A stretch of 7,730 bases of DNA. It comes from Bdellovibrionales bacterium (GTDB taxonomy: Bacteria; Bdellovibrionota; Bdellovibrionia; Bdellovibrionales; JAMPXM01). Position numbers and translations under genes: made by a program. The DNA is taken from the NCBI GenBank assembly GCA_005792225.1, contig SXSP01000543.1:1-7730 (forward strand), given 5' to 3'. The notes beneath the pieces were generated by a model, which saw nothing but the letters and a program-made list of their open reading frames with translations, did not search any database and was not told where the DNA came from. This document shows, in pieces, positions 1-5,455 of this stretch (position 1 is its first letter; each line of letters begins with the position of its first letter).

Positions 1-90
1 GAGCTTCAGCTCGGGCAAGAGTTGCGTGAAGAAATTTTGACGTCATTCCTTCGGCTCGCGGACCACATGAGAAACAAAGAAGAAACTTGA
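1..90 (+). CDS. 3' end of an unidentified plus-strand gene (partial)
   Basis: Frame 1 is open from the window edge to a TGA at 88-90 and encodes 29 residues ending LRLADHMRNKEET. The tail is charged and looks helical, as in many soluble cytoplasmic proteins. It converges on the ABC1 kinase gene, and only 11 bp separate the two stop codons. The fragment is too short to assign a family. It could also be a chance open frame, because an open stretch of 30 codons is weak evidence alone. It is kept because the position of its stop gives tidy convergent packing. Confidence 0.4.
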   Translation, partial: ELQLGQELREEILTSFLRLADHMRNKEET

Positions 91-107
91 TCATGCTTTG
101 ATCATGC
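87..107. repeat. Tandem 10-11 bp repeat spanning two convergent stop codons
   Basis: TTGATCATGC occurs at 87-96 and again at 98-107. Each copy contains the palindrome TGATCA, so each provides a TGA on both strands. The plus-strand gene uses the TGA in the first copy (88-90) and the minus-strand kinase uses the one in the second copy (102-104). With a single copy the two genes would end on one shared TGATCA. It looks like a small tandem duplication at a convergent gene junction. Confidence 0.6.
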
Positions 108-1430
108 CTTGATGTCGGCTCCGACCATTCGATTCCAATACGGCATCACGTCGATCTGCACATCCATCTTTTTTAAGAGTTGGAAGATGCCACCGAGTTT
201 TCTGTGCAAGAAAAGAATTTTTCGTGGCGGTGGTGAGTATTTGAGACTTTGAGTAAAGCGCTGGCCGACCTCGCGCGAGCGTTTGGCGTAGTCATCATCG
301 CGAAAGCGAAACGGCTGGCGACTCGGATGAAACGGCTCGAGTGAAAGCTGAAGGAGATCGACGAAATTTTCTTTGGCTTCTTCGCTTTCTCGTTCGTCAA
401 TTAAACCAAATTCGGTGAACGAACGGACGATCTTCTGTCGATCGAGGGAAGCCAGCGAACGCAAGAGACTCACGTACGACTGACGGAATTCCGGCGGATA
501 TCGCAGGGCCGCGCCGAAATCCAGTAGGACGAGCTTCGGCGCTCGCGTCGCCGGGTCCTCTTGGATGAGGAAATTAGCGTAATTGGGATCCGTTTGGACG
601 AAGCCCCATTCAAAAAATTCCTTACAGTAAAGATCAAGGATCATTCGCGCGATCTTTTCGCGGTCGTCTCTCTTGGGGCCGGAGCGAATCCAATCGGTGA
701 TGTTGATTCCGTTTTCCCATGTCATGGTCAGAACACGACGTGAGGAATGAGAATCAATGGGTTTCGGAACGATGAAGTCGGGAATGGTCGATATCAGCTC
801 GCCGAAGGCACGCATGTTGGAGCGCTCAAGGTCGTAGTCGGCCTCCTGTAAGAGGACGACTTTTAATTCCTCGAAAAGTTCGGCGAGGTCCATGCGCCGG
901 CCCGTCATCGAAACGAAGCTTTGCGCCATCGAACGTAAGATCCGCAAATCAGAATCGATCGAATCCGCGATCCCGGGATATTGGATTTTGACGGCGACCG
1001 CTTGGCCGCGAAGAACCCCGCGATGGACCTGACCGATGCTGGCGCTCGCGGCCGCCGTGGTGGAGAGCGATTCGAACTCGCTGAGCTTCTCCTCGCCGAG
1101 TTCGGCTTTGAGAACCTCAAGGAGAATGGACCACTCAACGGGATCTGCTTTACCCTGGAGCTTCGAGAGAATTTCGATCGCCTCGGGCGGAAAGTAATCG
1201 CTCGCATCGAGGCTCAAGAGTTGTCCCGCTTTCATCGCGGCACCTTTGAGCTGAGAAAGATTTTCGGCGATCATTTTGGCTTGCTCAATGCGAGTTTTGA
1301 GTCGGCCCGATGCGATTTCGTCGATGCCCTTGGAGAGCTTCTCCTTGACCGATTGGGCGAGCTCTTCGCGACCCACCTTGGCTGCGAGACCGAGTAACTG
1401 AATGGAGCGAGACGCGATGGATTTCTTCAT
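102..1430 (-). CDS. ABC1/UbiB/COQ8 family atypical protein kinase-like protein
   Basis: This 442-residue protein belongs to the ABC1 (AarF/UbiB/COQ8) family, whose characterised members support ubiquinone biosynthesis through ATP binding or ATPase activity rather than ordinary protein phosphorylation. Visible motifs, in order, are KxGQ (K67-Q70), the Ala-rich loop AAASASIGQVH (126-136), the VAVK lysine (K148), the ExD motif (E196, D198), QTDPNYAN (279-286, supplying D281 and N286), and DFG (304-306). A C-terminal PPPRKILFLHRKLGG block (400-414) follows. The QTDPN form, the IQYPG stretch and the PPP..LHRKLGG block resemble eukaryotic COQ8/ADCK3. Bacterial UbiB usually has HADxHPGN and C-terminal membrane helices, which are absent here, and it is about 100 residues longer. 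No good ribosome site precedes the ATG. The gene lies 46 bp downstream of thpR and may be the last gene of that operon. The family is certain; the role in quinone metabolism is inferred. Confidence 0.93.
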   Translation of the reverse strand: MKKSIASRSIQLLGLAAKVGREELAQSVKEKLSKGIDEIASGRLKTRIEQAKMIAENLSQLKGAAMKAGQLLSLDASDYFPPEAIEILSKLQGKADPVEWSILLEVLKAELGEEKLSEFESLSTTAAASASIGQVHRGVLRGQAVAVKIQYPGIADSIDSDLRILRSMAQSFVSMTGRRMDLAELFEELKVVLLQEADYDLERSNMRAFGELISTIPDFIVPKPIDSHSSRRVLTMTWENGINITDWIRSGPKRDDREKIARMILDLYCKEFFEWGFVQTDPNYANFLIQEDPATRAPKLVLLDFGAALRYPPEFRQSYVSLLRSLASLDRQKIVRSFTEFGLIDERESEEAKENFVDLLQLSLEPFHPSRQPFRFRDDDYAKRSREVGQRFTQSLKYSPPPRKILFLHRKLGGIFQLLKKMDVQIDVMPYWNRMVGADIKA

Positions 1431-1476
1431 GGCGATTGCAGACTAGTGCCGTTGGATCGCGAGCGCAAGACGAGCT

Positions 1477-2067
1477 TCAAGGCTCGACCGATTCTTCATC
1501 ATCCACGCGACCCGTGAGCGTGAACTCACCCAGGTTTTTATAAACTGGATGCGAGCCCTGCAAGACACTCTCGAATAAAACGATGCTCCCGACTGCGAGA
1601 TCTTCAAATGAGGTGCGCACGTAAGGCGAGATGAGGTCGGTGGCGGTTCGTGTTTTTCTCAATCGTCCGATCGTCAGGTGGGGAGCGTAGTCTCGATCCT
1701 CCTGCGGAAAACCTTGCTCGATCAAAGCTTCACGGAGGCTCTCGTGAAGAGCGTGGAGCGCTCGGCTTCTTCGAACTCCGATCCAAAGAACACGCATGTG
1801 TCGTTCGTCGGGAAAAGCTCCCATGCCTTTCAACGATGTCTTTACGGGAGCGAGATTCCGCGCAACCGAACTGAGAAGCTCAACTAAAGCGGGAAGGCGC
1901 TCCACCGGAGTTTCGCCGATAAAGTTGAGAGTCACGTGCATGTTCTCATCCGGGATCCAGTAGAACTCCATTTCCTTTTTGTCTGCATTGATGCGCGTGC
2001 GCTTGATGGTAGCTTTGAGACTTGCGTTGAGCGTGACCGGAAATCCGATGAACAAGCGCTTCTTCAT
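1477..2067 (-). CDS. thpR: RNA 2',3'-cyclic phosphodiesterase (2'-5' RNA ligase family)
   Basis: This 196-residue protein is a two-histidine (2H) phosphoesterase of the ThpR/LigT type. Family members hydrolyse 2',3'-cyclic phosphate RNA ends and can join tRNA halves through 2'-5' bonds in vitro. Both catalytic signatures are present: HVTL (H44-L47, within MHVTLNFIGE) and HLTI (H130-I133, within PHLTIGRLR). Spacing and total length are normal for the family, and the N terminus (KKRLFIGFPV) is the usual first β-strand. The ATG overlaps the ybaK stop by 4 bp (ATGA, 2064-2067), with AAGGA at 2073-2077 five bases upstream, so translation is probably coupled to ybaK. The physiological substrate is not known for this family in general, and the context (a tRNA-proofreading gene upstream) only hints at RNA metabolism. 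Confidence 0.93.
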   Translation of the reverse strand: MKKRLFIGFPVTLNASLKATIKRTRINADKKEMEFYWIPDENMHVTLNFIGETPVERLPALVELLSSVARNLAPVKTSLKGMGAFPDERHMRVLWIGVRRSRALHALHESLREALIEQGFPQEDRDYAPHLTIGRLRKTRTATDLISPYVRTSFEDLAVGSIVLFESVLQGSHPVYKNLGEFTLTGRVDDEESVEP

Positions 2068-2558
2068 TTCATTCCTTTAGACTCGATCGCGACATTCACG
2101 AGCTTCGGTTGAAGCGTGCGTATGATCTCCCGCGGATCGAGACTGACCAGAAAACCTTTTCCACCGCCATTGATGTAAATCAACGGAAGGTCAAGAATGG
2201 TCTCTTGCAAGTAGATCGGCAATTTCTTTCGGAGCCCGAACGGGGAAGTTCCTCCGACTTGATATCCCGAGTGGCGATTCGCGACTTCCGGAGGGCACGG
2301 TGAGATCGATTTCACGCCGATCGAACGTGCGAGCTCCTTCAGAGAAACGTTGCGGTCTCCGTGCATGAGCACGACGAGAGGTTCTTTCTGATCCGTCTCC
2401 ATAACGAGCGTTTTCACCACGATGTGTTCAGGGACCCCGAGCTTCTTTGATGAAACCGCCGTTCCGCCGCGCTCTTCATACTCGTAGAGGTGAGGAGTGA
2501 ATGAGACATTATTGTCCCGCAGGAAATGAATTGCGGGTGTTACGGGATGCTTCGTCAA
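2064..2558 (-). CDS. ybaK: YbaK/EbsC-type Cys-tRNA(Pro) deacylase
   Basis: This 164-residue cytoplasmic protein belongs to the YbaK/EbsC family of trans-editing enzymes, which clear Cys mischarged onto tRNA(Pro). The family signatures are intact: the catalytic lysine in VVKTLV (K49), GYQVGGTSPFG (98-108), and the GGGKGFLVSLDP strand (131-142). The start is a TTG at 2556-2558. GAGAGG lies eight bases upstream, an in-frame TGA lies a few codons further up, and the first ATG is not until residue 53, inside the domain. It is the first gene of a minus-strand group with thpR (4-bp overlap) and possibly the ABC1 kinase. No convincing promoter was found upstream. Related family members edit other aminoacyl-tRNAs (ProX, Ala-tRNA(Pro)), but the overall resemblance is to E. 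coli YbaK. Confidence 0.93.
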   Translation of the reverse strand: MTKHPVTPAIHFLRDNNVSFTPHLYEYEERGGTAVSSKKLGVPEHIVVKTLVMETDQKEPLVVLMHGDRNVSLKELARSIGVKSISPCPPEVANRHSGYQVGGTSPFGLRKKLPIYLQETILDLPLIYINGGGKGFLVSLDPREIIRTLQPKLVNVAIESKGMK

Positions 2559-2599
2559 GCGAGCGACCTCTCAGTTCGGGGAATGAGTGCATTTTGGCA

Positions 2600-2757
2600 C
2601 AATCGCTACGAAATCGTCTAGGCGTCGTCATGTCAGATCACGCTTCAATGCGTACAGTCTGAGTTGTAGCGGCCTTCCGGCAGAAATGACGAATCATCGC
2701 CAGCTGGAACCGCACAAGAAGGCACCAAGCGACCCCTTGGTGCCTTCGTCATTTTTG
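2600..2757 (+). ncRNA. Candidate small RNA ending at an orphan intrinsic terminator
   Basis: A strong plus-strand terminator (2718-2756) lies in a gap where no plus-strand gene precedes it, because the upstream neighbour ybaK reads the other way. Some plus-strand transcript must therefore begin between about 2560 and 2690. Within this stretch AAATGACGAA (2684-2693) is perfectly complementary to TTCGTCATTT (2745-2754). That pairing would enclose the terminator hairpin and share three of its basal pairs, giving either a closed multi-branched RNA or alternative folds. The 5' end is a guess, no clear promoter is visible, and no known RNA family is recognised. Confidence 0.35.
2718..2756 (+). terminator. 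Strong intrinsic terminator without an obvious upstream gene
   Basis: A perfect 12-bp stem is formed by GAAGGCACCAAG (2718-2729) and CTTGGTGCCTTC (2736-2747), with a 6-base loop (2730-2735). A T-run at 2752-2756 follows after four bases. The minus-strand reading has no T-run, so it acts on plus-strand transcripts. Confidence 0.75.
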
Positions 2758-2816
2758 CCTCACCTATTTCGTTTTGGAGATGGGTTCTTGACGCCTTCCT
2801 CATGATCGCGCCCCAC

Positions 2817-2852
2817 TTGCACCGCTAAGCTTTCCTAGAACCTGAGGTGCAA
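2817..2852. repeat. 7-bp inverted repeat upstream of the secreted-protein gene
   Basis: TTGCACC (2817-2823) and GGTGCAA (2846-2852) are exact reverse complements separated by 22 bases, ending 36 bases before the ATG at 2889. The position suits an operator or a 5'-leader hairpin controlling the downstream gene. The left arm contains TTGCAC, a possible -35 element, but no -10 element sits at the correct distance. Confidence 0.4.
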
Positions 2853-2888
2853 TTCGCACTCAAACGGTCACTCATGGAGGTCAAACGT

Positions 2889-3242
2889 ATGATGTCTAAA
2901 CGCGTAAGTCTTTTAGCTCTTCTTCTCGTTCCGGGAATGGCGTTCGCAAACACGGGTTCTTCGAGCGGTTCAACGACCGGATCGGCGAGCGATACAACAT
3001 ACTCAAGCGACGCTGCGATGGATGATGCAAGTGTCTCGGGTACAACTTCTACGATGGAAAGCACGCGCGAGCCTGCTTCCGACAAGAAAACTCAGAAGTC
3101 GAAGAAGATGAAAAAAGAAACGAAAACCGAGACTCACACGACAGAGCCCGCGACGGGTGATGCAACGAGCACCGGCACCGGAGCTTCCGGTACGGGAGCG
3201 GGAACTGGTTCGGGTGCGGGTACCGGCACGGGCGGAATGTAA
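2889..3242 (+). CDS. Small secreted low-complexity Ser/Thr/Gly/Lys-rich protein
   Basis: This 117-residue protein has a classic Sec signal peptide: basic MMSKR, a hydrophobic core (SLLALLLVPGM), and a likely cleavage site after AFA at residue 20. The mature part is low complexity. A Ser/Thr/Asp region (21-60) is followed by a Lys-rich patch (66-79, DKKTQKSKKMKKET), an acidic/Thr stretch, and a Gly/Thr/Ser repeat tail (90-117, TGTGASGTGAGTGSGAGTGT). No enzyme domain is visible; it is probably a disordered periplasmic or surface protein. The ATG at 2889 is chosen because GGAGG (2876-2880) lies eight bases upstream. An in-frame GTG at 2847 would add 14 residues ahead of the signal peptide without a ribosome site. 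The gene stands alone between an upstream inverted repeat and its own terminator. I do not recognise a family. Confidence 0.8.
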   Translation: MMSKRVSLLALLLVPGMAFANTGSSSGSTTGSASDTTYSSDAAMDDASVSGTTSTMESTREPASDKKTQKSKKMKKETKTETHTTEPATGDATSTGTGASGTGAGTGSGAGTGTGGM

Positions 3243-3266
3243 TTCGAGTTTCTTACCTTGATTTTT

Positions 3267-3299
3267 GCCTGCGGCGGCTTCGCGCCCCGCGGGCTTTTT
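3267..3299 (+). terminator. Intrinsic terminator of the secreted-protein gene
   Basis: GCCTGCGG (3267-3274) pairs with CCGCGGGC (3287-3294), including one G-U pair. An inner GGC/GCC (3276-3278 with 3284-3286) closes a TTCGC loop, and TTTTT follows at 3295-3299. It lies 24 bp after the secreted-protein stop codon and only 15 bp before the cobB ATG. Confidence 0.8.
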
Positions 3300-3314
3300 G
3301 GTAGTCTCAAGTTC

Positions 3315-4040
3315 ATGTCACACCTTTCCTCCATTGTTGTCCTCACGGGTGCCGGAATTTCGGCCGAGTCGGGGATCAAGACTTTTCGCGATCATAATGG
3401 TCTCTGGGAAAATCATCGCATTGAAGATGTGGCGTCCATTGATGGCTTCCGGCGCAATCCCGAGTTGGTGCAATCTTTCTACAATGCACGGCGAGCCCAA
3501 CTGCGGGACGAAAATTTAAAGCCAAATGCCGCGCATCTCGCTCTCGTCGAGCTCGAGCGAGAGTGGAAGGGCGATTTTCTTCTCGTCACCCAAAATGTTG
3601 ATCATCTTCACGAGCGCGCGGGCTCTCGAGCGCTTCTTCATATGCACGGGGAATTAGCGAAAGTTCGTTGTGGCCAGTCGGGAAGAGTTTTTGACTGGCT
3701 CAATGATCTCGATGGAGAAACGAAGTGCGAATGTTGTGCGACCCGCGGAACTCTCAGGCCCCACATCGTTTGGTTTGGCGAGATGCCGCTCGATCTCGAT
3801 CGCATCTCGGAGCGTCTGGATTCATGCGATCTCTTCATAGCCATCGGGACTAGCGGTCAAGTTTATCCCGCCGCCGGGTTTGTTCATCAGCTTCCTCGAG
3901 GATGTCGAAAAATCGAAGTCAACCCTGAACCTTCCATGGTGAGCGGAGCTTTTGACGAGCTGAGAAAGGGGCCCGCGACACGGGAAGTGCCTAAATTGGT
4001 GCGAGAGATCCTCAATTCGGGCAAAAAAGACCTTTTTTGA
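3315..4040 (+). CDS. cobB: NAD-dependent protein deacylase, sirtuin class III (CobB)
   Basis: This 241-residue cytosolic sirtuin removes acyl groups from protein lysines using NAD+, giving nicotinamide and O-acyl-ADP-ribose. Visible motifs are the NAD-binding GAGISAESGIKTFR (12-25), TQNVDHLHERAG (92-103), the catalytic histidine in HMHGEL (H111), zinc-site cysteines at C119 and C138/C140/C141, and the GTS and NPEP segments of the Rossmann fold. FYNARR (55-60) supplies the Tyr and Arg (Y56, R59) that in class III sirtuins bind succinyl or malonyl groups, so desuccinylation is expected besides deacetylation. The zinc site has Cys-x-x-Ser in its first half, as in E. coli CobB. The ATG at 3315 starts just before the Rossmann strand. 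An in-frame TTG at 3258 would place the upstream terminator inside the coding region and is rejected. Only a weak GGTAG (3300-3304) precedes the ATG. The identity is very secure. Confidence 0.96.
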   Translation: MSHLSSIVVLTGAGISAESGIKTFRDHNGLWENHRIEDVASIDGFRRNPELVQSFYNARRAQLRDENLKPNAAHLALVELEREWKGDFLLVTQNVDHLHERAGSRALLHMHGELAKVRCGQSGRVFDWLNDLDGETKCECCATRGTLRPHIVWFGEMPLDLDRISERLDSCDLFIAIGTSGQVYPAAGFVHQLPRGCRKIEVNPEPSMVSGAFDELRKGPATREVPKLVREILNSGKKDLF

Positions 4041-4092
4041 GTGTCCGACTTCGGGTAGGTTTGGTCCAACACCCAATAAGGAGATACGTTTC

Positions 4093-4209
4093 ATGGCTCG
4101 CAAGAAAAAAGTTTCGCGCAAGACGAACCCCGCTGCCCGTCACAACAAAAAGCGTCTCGCGAAAAAGAAAAAGATGATCAAGCGCAATAATCCGCGCACT
4201 CGCAAGTAA
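4093..4209 (+). CDS. 38-residue highly basic protein (unidentified)
   Basis: The frame encodes 38 residues starting MARKKKVSRK and ending KRNNPRTRK, followed by TAA. Twelve Lys and seven Arg make up half of the chain, with only Ala, Asn, Thr, Ser, Pro, Val, Ile, Leu, Met and His otherwise, and no acidic residue at all. AAGGAG (4078-4083) sits nine bases before the ATG, the best ribosome site in the neighbourhood, so translation is likely. It starts 52 bp after cobB on the same strand and may share its transcript or have its own promoter; none is clear. The composition is that of proteins that contact RNA or DNA backbone, such as very small ribosomal proteins (bS22- or bTHX-like) or histone-H1-like peptides. 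I cannot assign it to either. Similarity to bS22 is limited to the general KKR..KKK..R pattern. Confidence 0.75.
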   Translation: MARKKKVSRKTNPAARHNKKRLAKKKKMIKRNNPRTRK

Positions 4210-4223
4210 TCATCTTTCGAATG

Positions 4224-4245
4224 GAGGCTCTCACTCGGGAGCCTC
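4224..4245. terminator. Hairpin at the convergent junction, possible weak bidirectional terminator
   Basis: GAGGCTC (4224-4230) and GAGCCTC (4239-4245) form a 7-bp stem with an 8-base loop that contains the stop codon of the minus-strand gene. It lies 15 bp past the stop of the polybasic gene. Neither strand has a T-run after it, so termination is only suggested by position. Confidence 0.35.
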
Positions 4246-4956
4246 GTCCAGTGCCGACGGAATCGGCTCACGATCCAAACCGTAGTCTTTGTTCACTTCA
4301 TATACCAAGTCTTTGAACCAACTCGGTGCCCCCGGCGATAAATGCACCTTCACGATGAGTGAATCGATCTGCGCCTGAGTGAGTTGGATCTTTCGCGGAC
4401 CCTCCGCTTGGTCGCCGCGCATATCGTGGACCACCACTCGACCTTCTCTCTCGTGCTCAAACGATTTTCGTTTAAAAAAATATGCGAGTTTGTAGCAGTC
4501 CTGTTCCAAGATCTCGCTTTTGAAGTCGATGTAATTGATCGAGCCGCAGAATTGCGCAAGGCCCCTCTGCTGCTCACGGTTTGCCCGAGGGAGTAAGGCT
4601 CTCAATCGCCCGTAGGTCGATTCGATCGCCACTCCGTAGGATGCTCCGGTGTAGATCCTCCACATTGCATCCGATTCGAATTCGTTTTCGGTCCAACAGC
4701 TCACATAAGTCCGCTCTCTCAGCTTGTCGAATGATTGCACGAGACTCTCGTACTGATCCTGCCCGTACTTTTCGAGTAACGACTTTTTCTGTGCGCGGGC
4801 AATGTCGCCTTCGTACTTGTCCCAAAACTCGGTTGCCGGCGCGAGGTGAAGCTGACGAGTTTTTAGAAGCGCCAAGTATTTAGCGAGATCTAGATACTTC
4901 CAAATGATGGTTTCTTCGGCTGGCTCTCGCAGGTCGAATCGTGAGTGTTCATTCAT
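4231..4956 (-). CDS. DUF2971 family protein
   Basis: This 241-residue soluble protein has the layout of the DUF2971 family, whose biochemical function is not established. In order are an N-terminal WKYLDLAKYLALLKTRQLHL segment, the FWDKYEGD motif (44-51), YVSCWTENE (84-92) leading to MWRIYT (98-103), GVAIEST (108-114), and the signature KRKSFEHEREGR (162-173). All family hallmarks (D..EG, CWT, MW..Y, KR..F.hE.E.R) are present, so it looks intact. The ATG at 4954-4956 is chosen; an in-frame TTG at 4972-4974 adds six residues and has a possible GGAAG four bases upstream, so the start is uncertain. The gene converges on the polybasic gene and diverges from the membrane-protein gene at 5058. No partner gene is linked on its strand. 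Members appear sporadically in genomes and sometimes near defence genes, but nothing here proves such a role. Confidence 0.85.
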   Translation of the reverse strand: MNEHSRFDLREPAEETIIWKYLDLAKYLALLKTRQLHLAPATEFWDKYEGDIARAQKKSLLEKYGQDQYESLVQSFDKLRERTYVSCWTENEFESDAMWRIYTGASYGVAIESTYGRLRALLPRANREQQRGLAQFCGSINYIDFKSEILEQDCYKLAYFFKRKSFEHEREGRVVVHDMRGDQAEGPRKIQLTQAQIDSLIVKVHLSPGAPSWFKDLVYEVNKDYGLDREPIPSALDEAPE

Positions 4957-5057
4957 CTGCTCATCTATAACCAAACGTCTTCCGCCCAGTCTTTTAGAGC
5001 GCTTTGAATTCTCGTGAGATTGCGGTAAGGAAAATTTGAAGAGGAAGGGGAGAAGCC

Positions 5058-5447
5058 GTGGAACTGGCCCAGGATCAAATTCGCGACGCGGTCATTTCAA
5101 GCCTCGACAGCCGCACCAAGCCCGGCCACTTTACGGTGCGCAGGCTTTCTAACAGTGAGCGCGTTTTAGCGGGTCTTAAGTGGTGGGGAATCTCCTGGGC
5201 AATCGCGCTCGCGTTCGTTCCGTTTCCTGGTTTTCACTTCGTGTTGCCGCCGCTCTTTTTAGCATTAGGACCGGTCGCGTTTATCGTGGGCTTTCGGGCG
5301 AGACTCCGTATTGAAAACGGACGATCCAACTGCCCCAACTGCGGCGCCGTCGTTGAGTTCTCTCGCAACAGGTATCGCGAGAGATTCAAAGATCGATGCC
5401 CGACTTGCCTCCACGAAATCTACGTGGCCTTCGAGTCCGTTCATTAG
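5058..5447 (+). CDS. Small membrane protein with C-terminal CxxC...CxxC (zinc-ribbon-like) domain
   Basis: The product is 129 residues long. A soluble N-terminal part (1-38) is followed by two hydrophobic segments (about 42-58 and 61-79), rich in Trp, Phe and Pro and forming a likely helical hairpin. A basic connector (RARLRIENGR) leads into a C-terminal ribbon with C92-P-N-C95 and C114-P-T-C117, spaced as in a zinc ribbon. The start is a GTG at 5058 with GGGGAG (5047-5052) five bases upstream, a strong ribosome site; no ATG exists early in the frame. With the hairpin in the inner membrane, both ends and the metal site would lie on the same side, most likely in the cytoplasm. Its gene diverges from the DUF2971 gene and ends 8 bp from the convergent β-barrel gene. 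I do not recognise a named family. Confidence 0.8.
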   Translation: MELAQDQIRDAVISSLDSRTKPGHFTVRRLSNSERVLAGLKWWGISWAIALAFVPFPGFHFVLPPLFLALGPVAFIVGFRARLRIENGRSNCPNCGAVVEFSRNRYRERFKDRCPTCLHEIYVAFESVH

Positions 5448-5455
5448 GCCGTTCG

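Larger units (their letters stand above)
2559..2888. other. Non-coding interval between ybaK and the secreted-protein gene
   Basis: I find no supportable protein gene in these 330 bases. The open frame across 2587-2805 runs straight through a strong terminator and has no ribosome site. The interval should hold the divergent promoters of ybaK and of the secreted-protein gene, but I cannot point to a good -35/-10 pair for either. Its visible contents are an orphan terminator with an upstream complementary segment (2684-2757) and a 7-bp inverted repeat at 2817-2852. Confidence 0.6.

Noticed and set aside
981..1397. 138-codon plus-strand open frame
   Set aside because: It lies antisense within the ABC1 kinase, whose motifs are unmistakable, and has no family features or ribosome site.
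2594..2610. Possible σ54 promoter (TGGCAC at 2595-2600)
   Set aside because: The -12 GC is absent: at the required spacing the bases are AC (2608-2609).
2587..2805. 72-codon plus-strand open frame
   Set aside because: It runs through a perfect intrinsic terminator, has no ribosome site, and the product has no recognisable features.
2788..2816. TTGACG as the -35 of the secreted-protein gene promoter
   Set aside because: No -10-like hexamer lies 16-18 bases downstream; the sequence there is CCCCAC.
3258..3314. N-terminal extension of cobB from a TTG
   Set aside because: It would translate the terminator hairpin, it adds residues not found in sirtuins, and it has no ribosome site.
4041..4092. 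Near-palindromic GGTTTGGTCCAACACC as an operator
   Set aside because: The arms do not match beyond a few bases once aligned.
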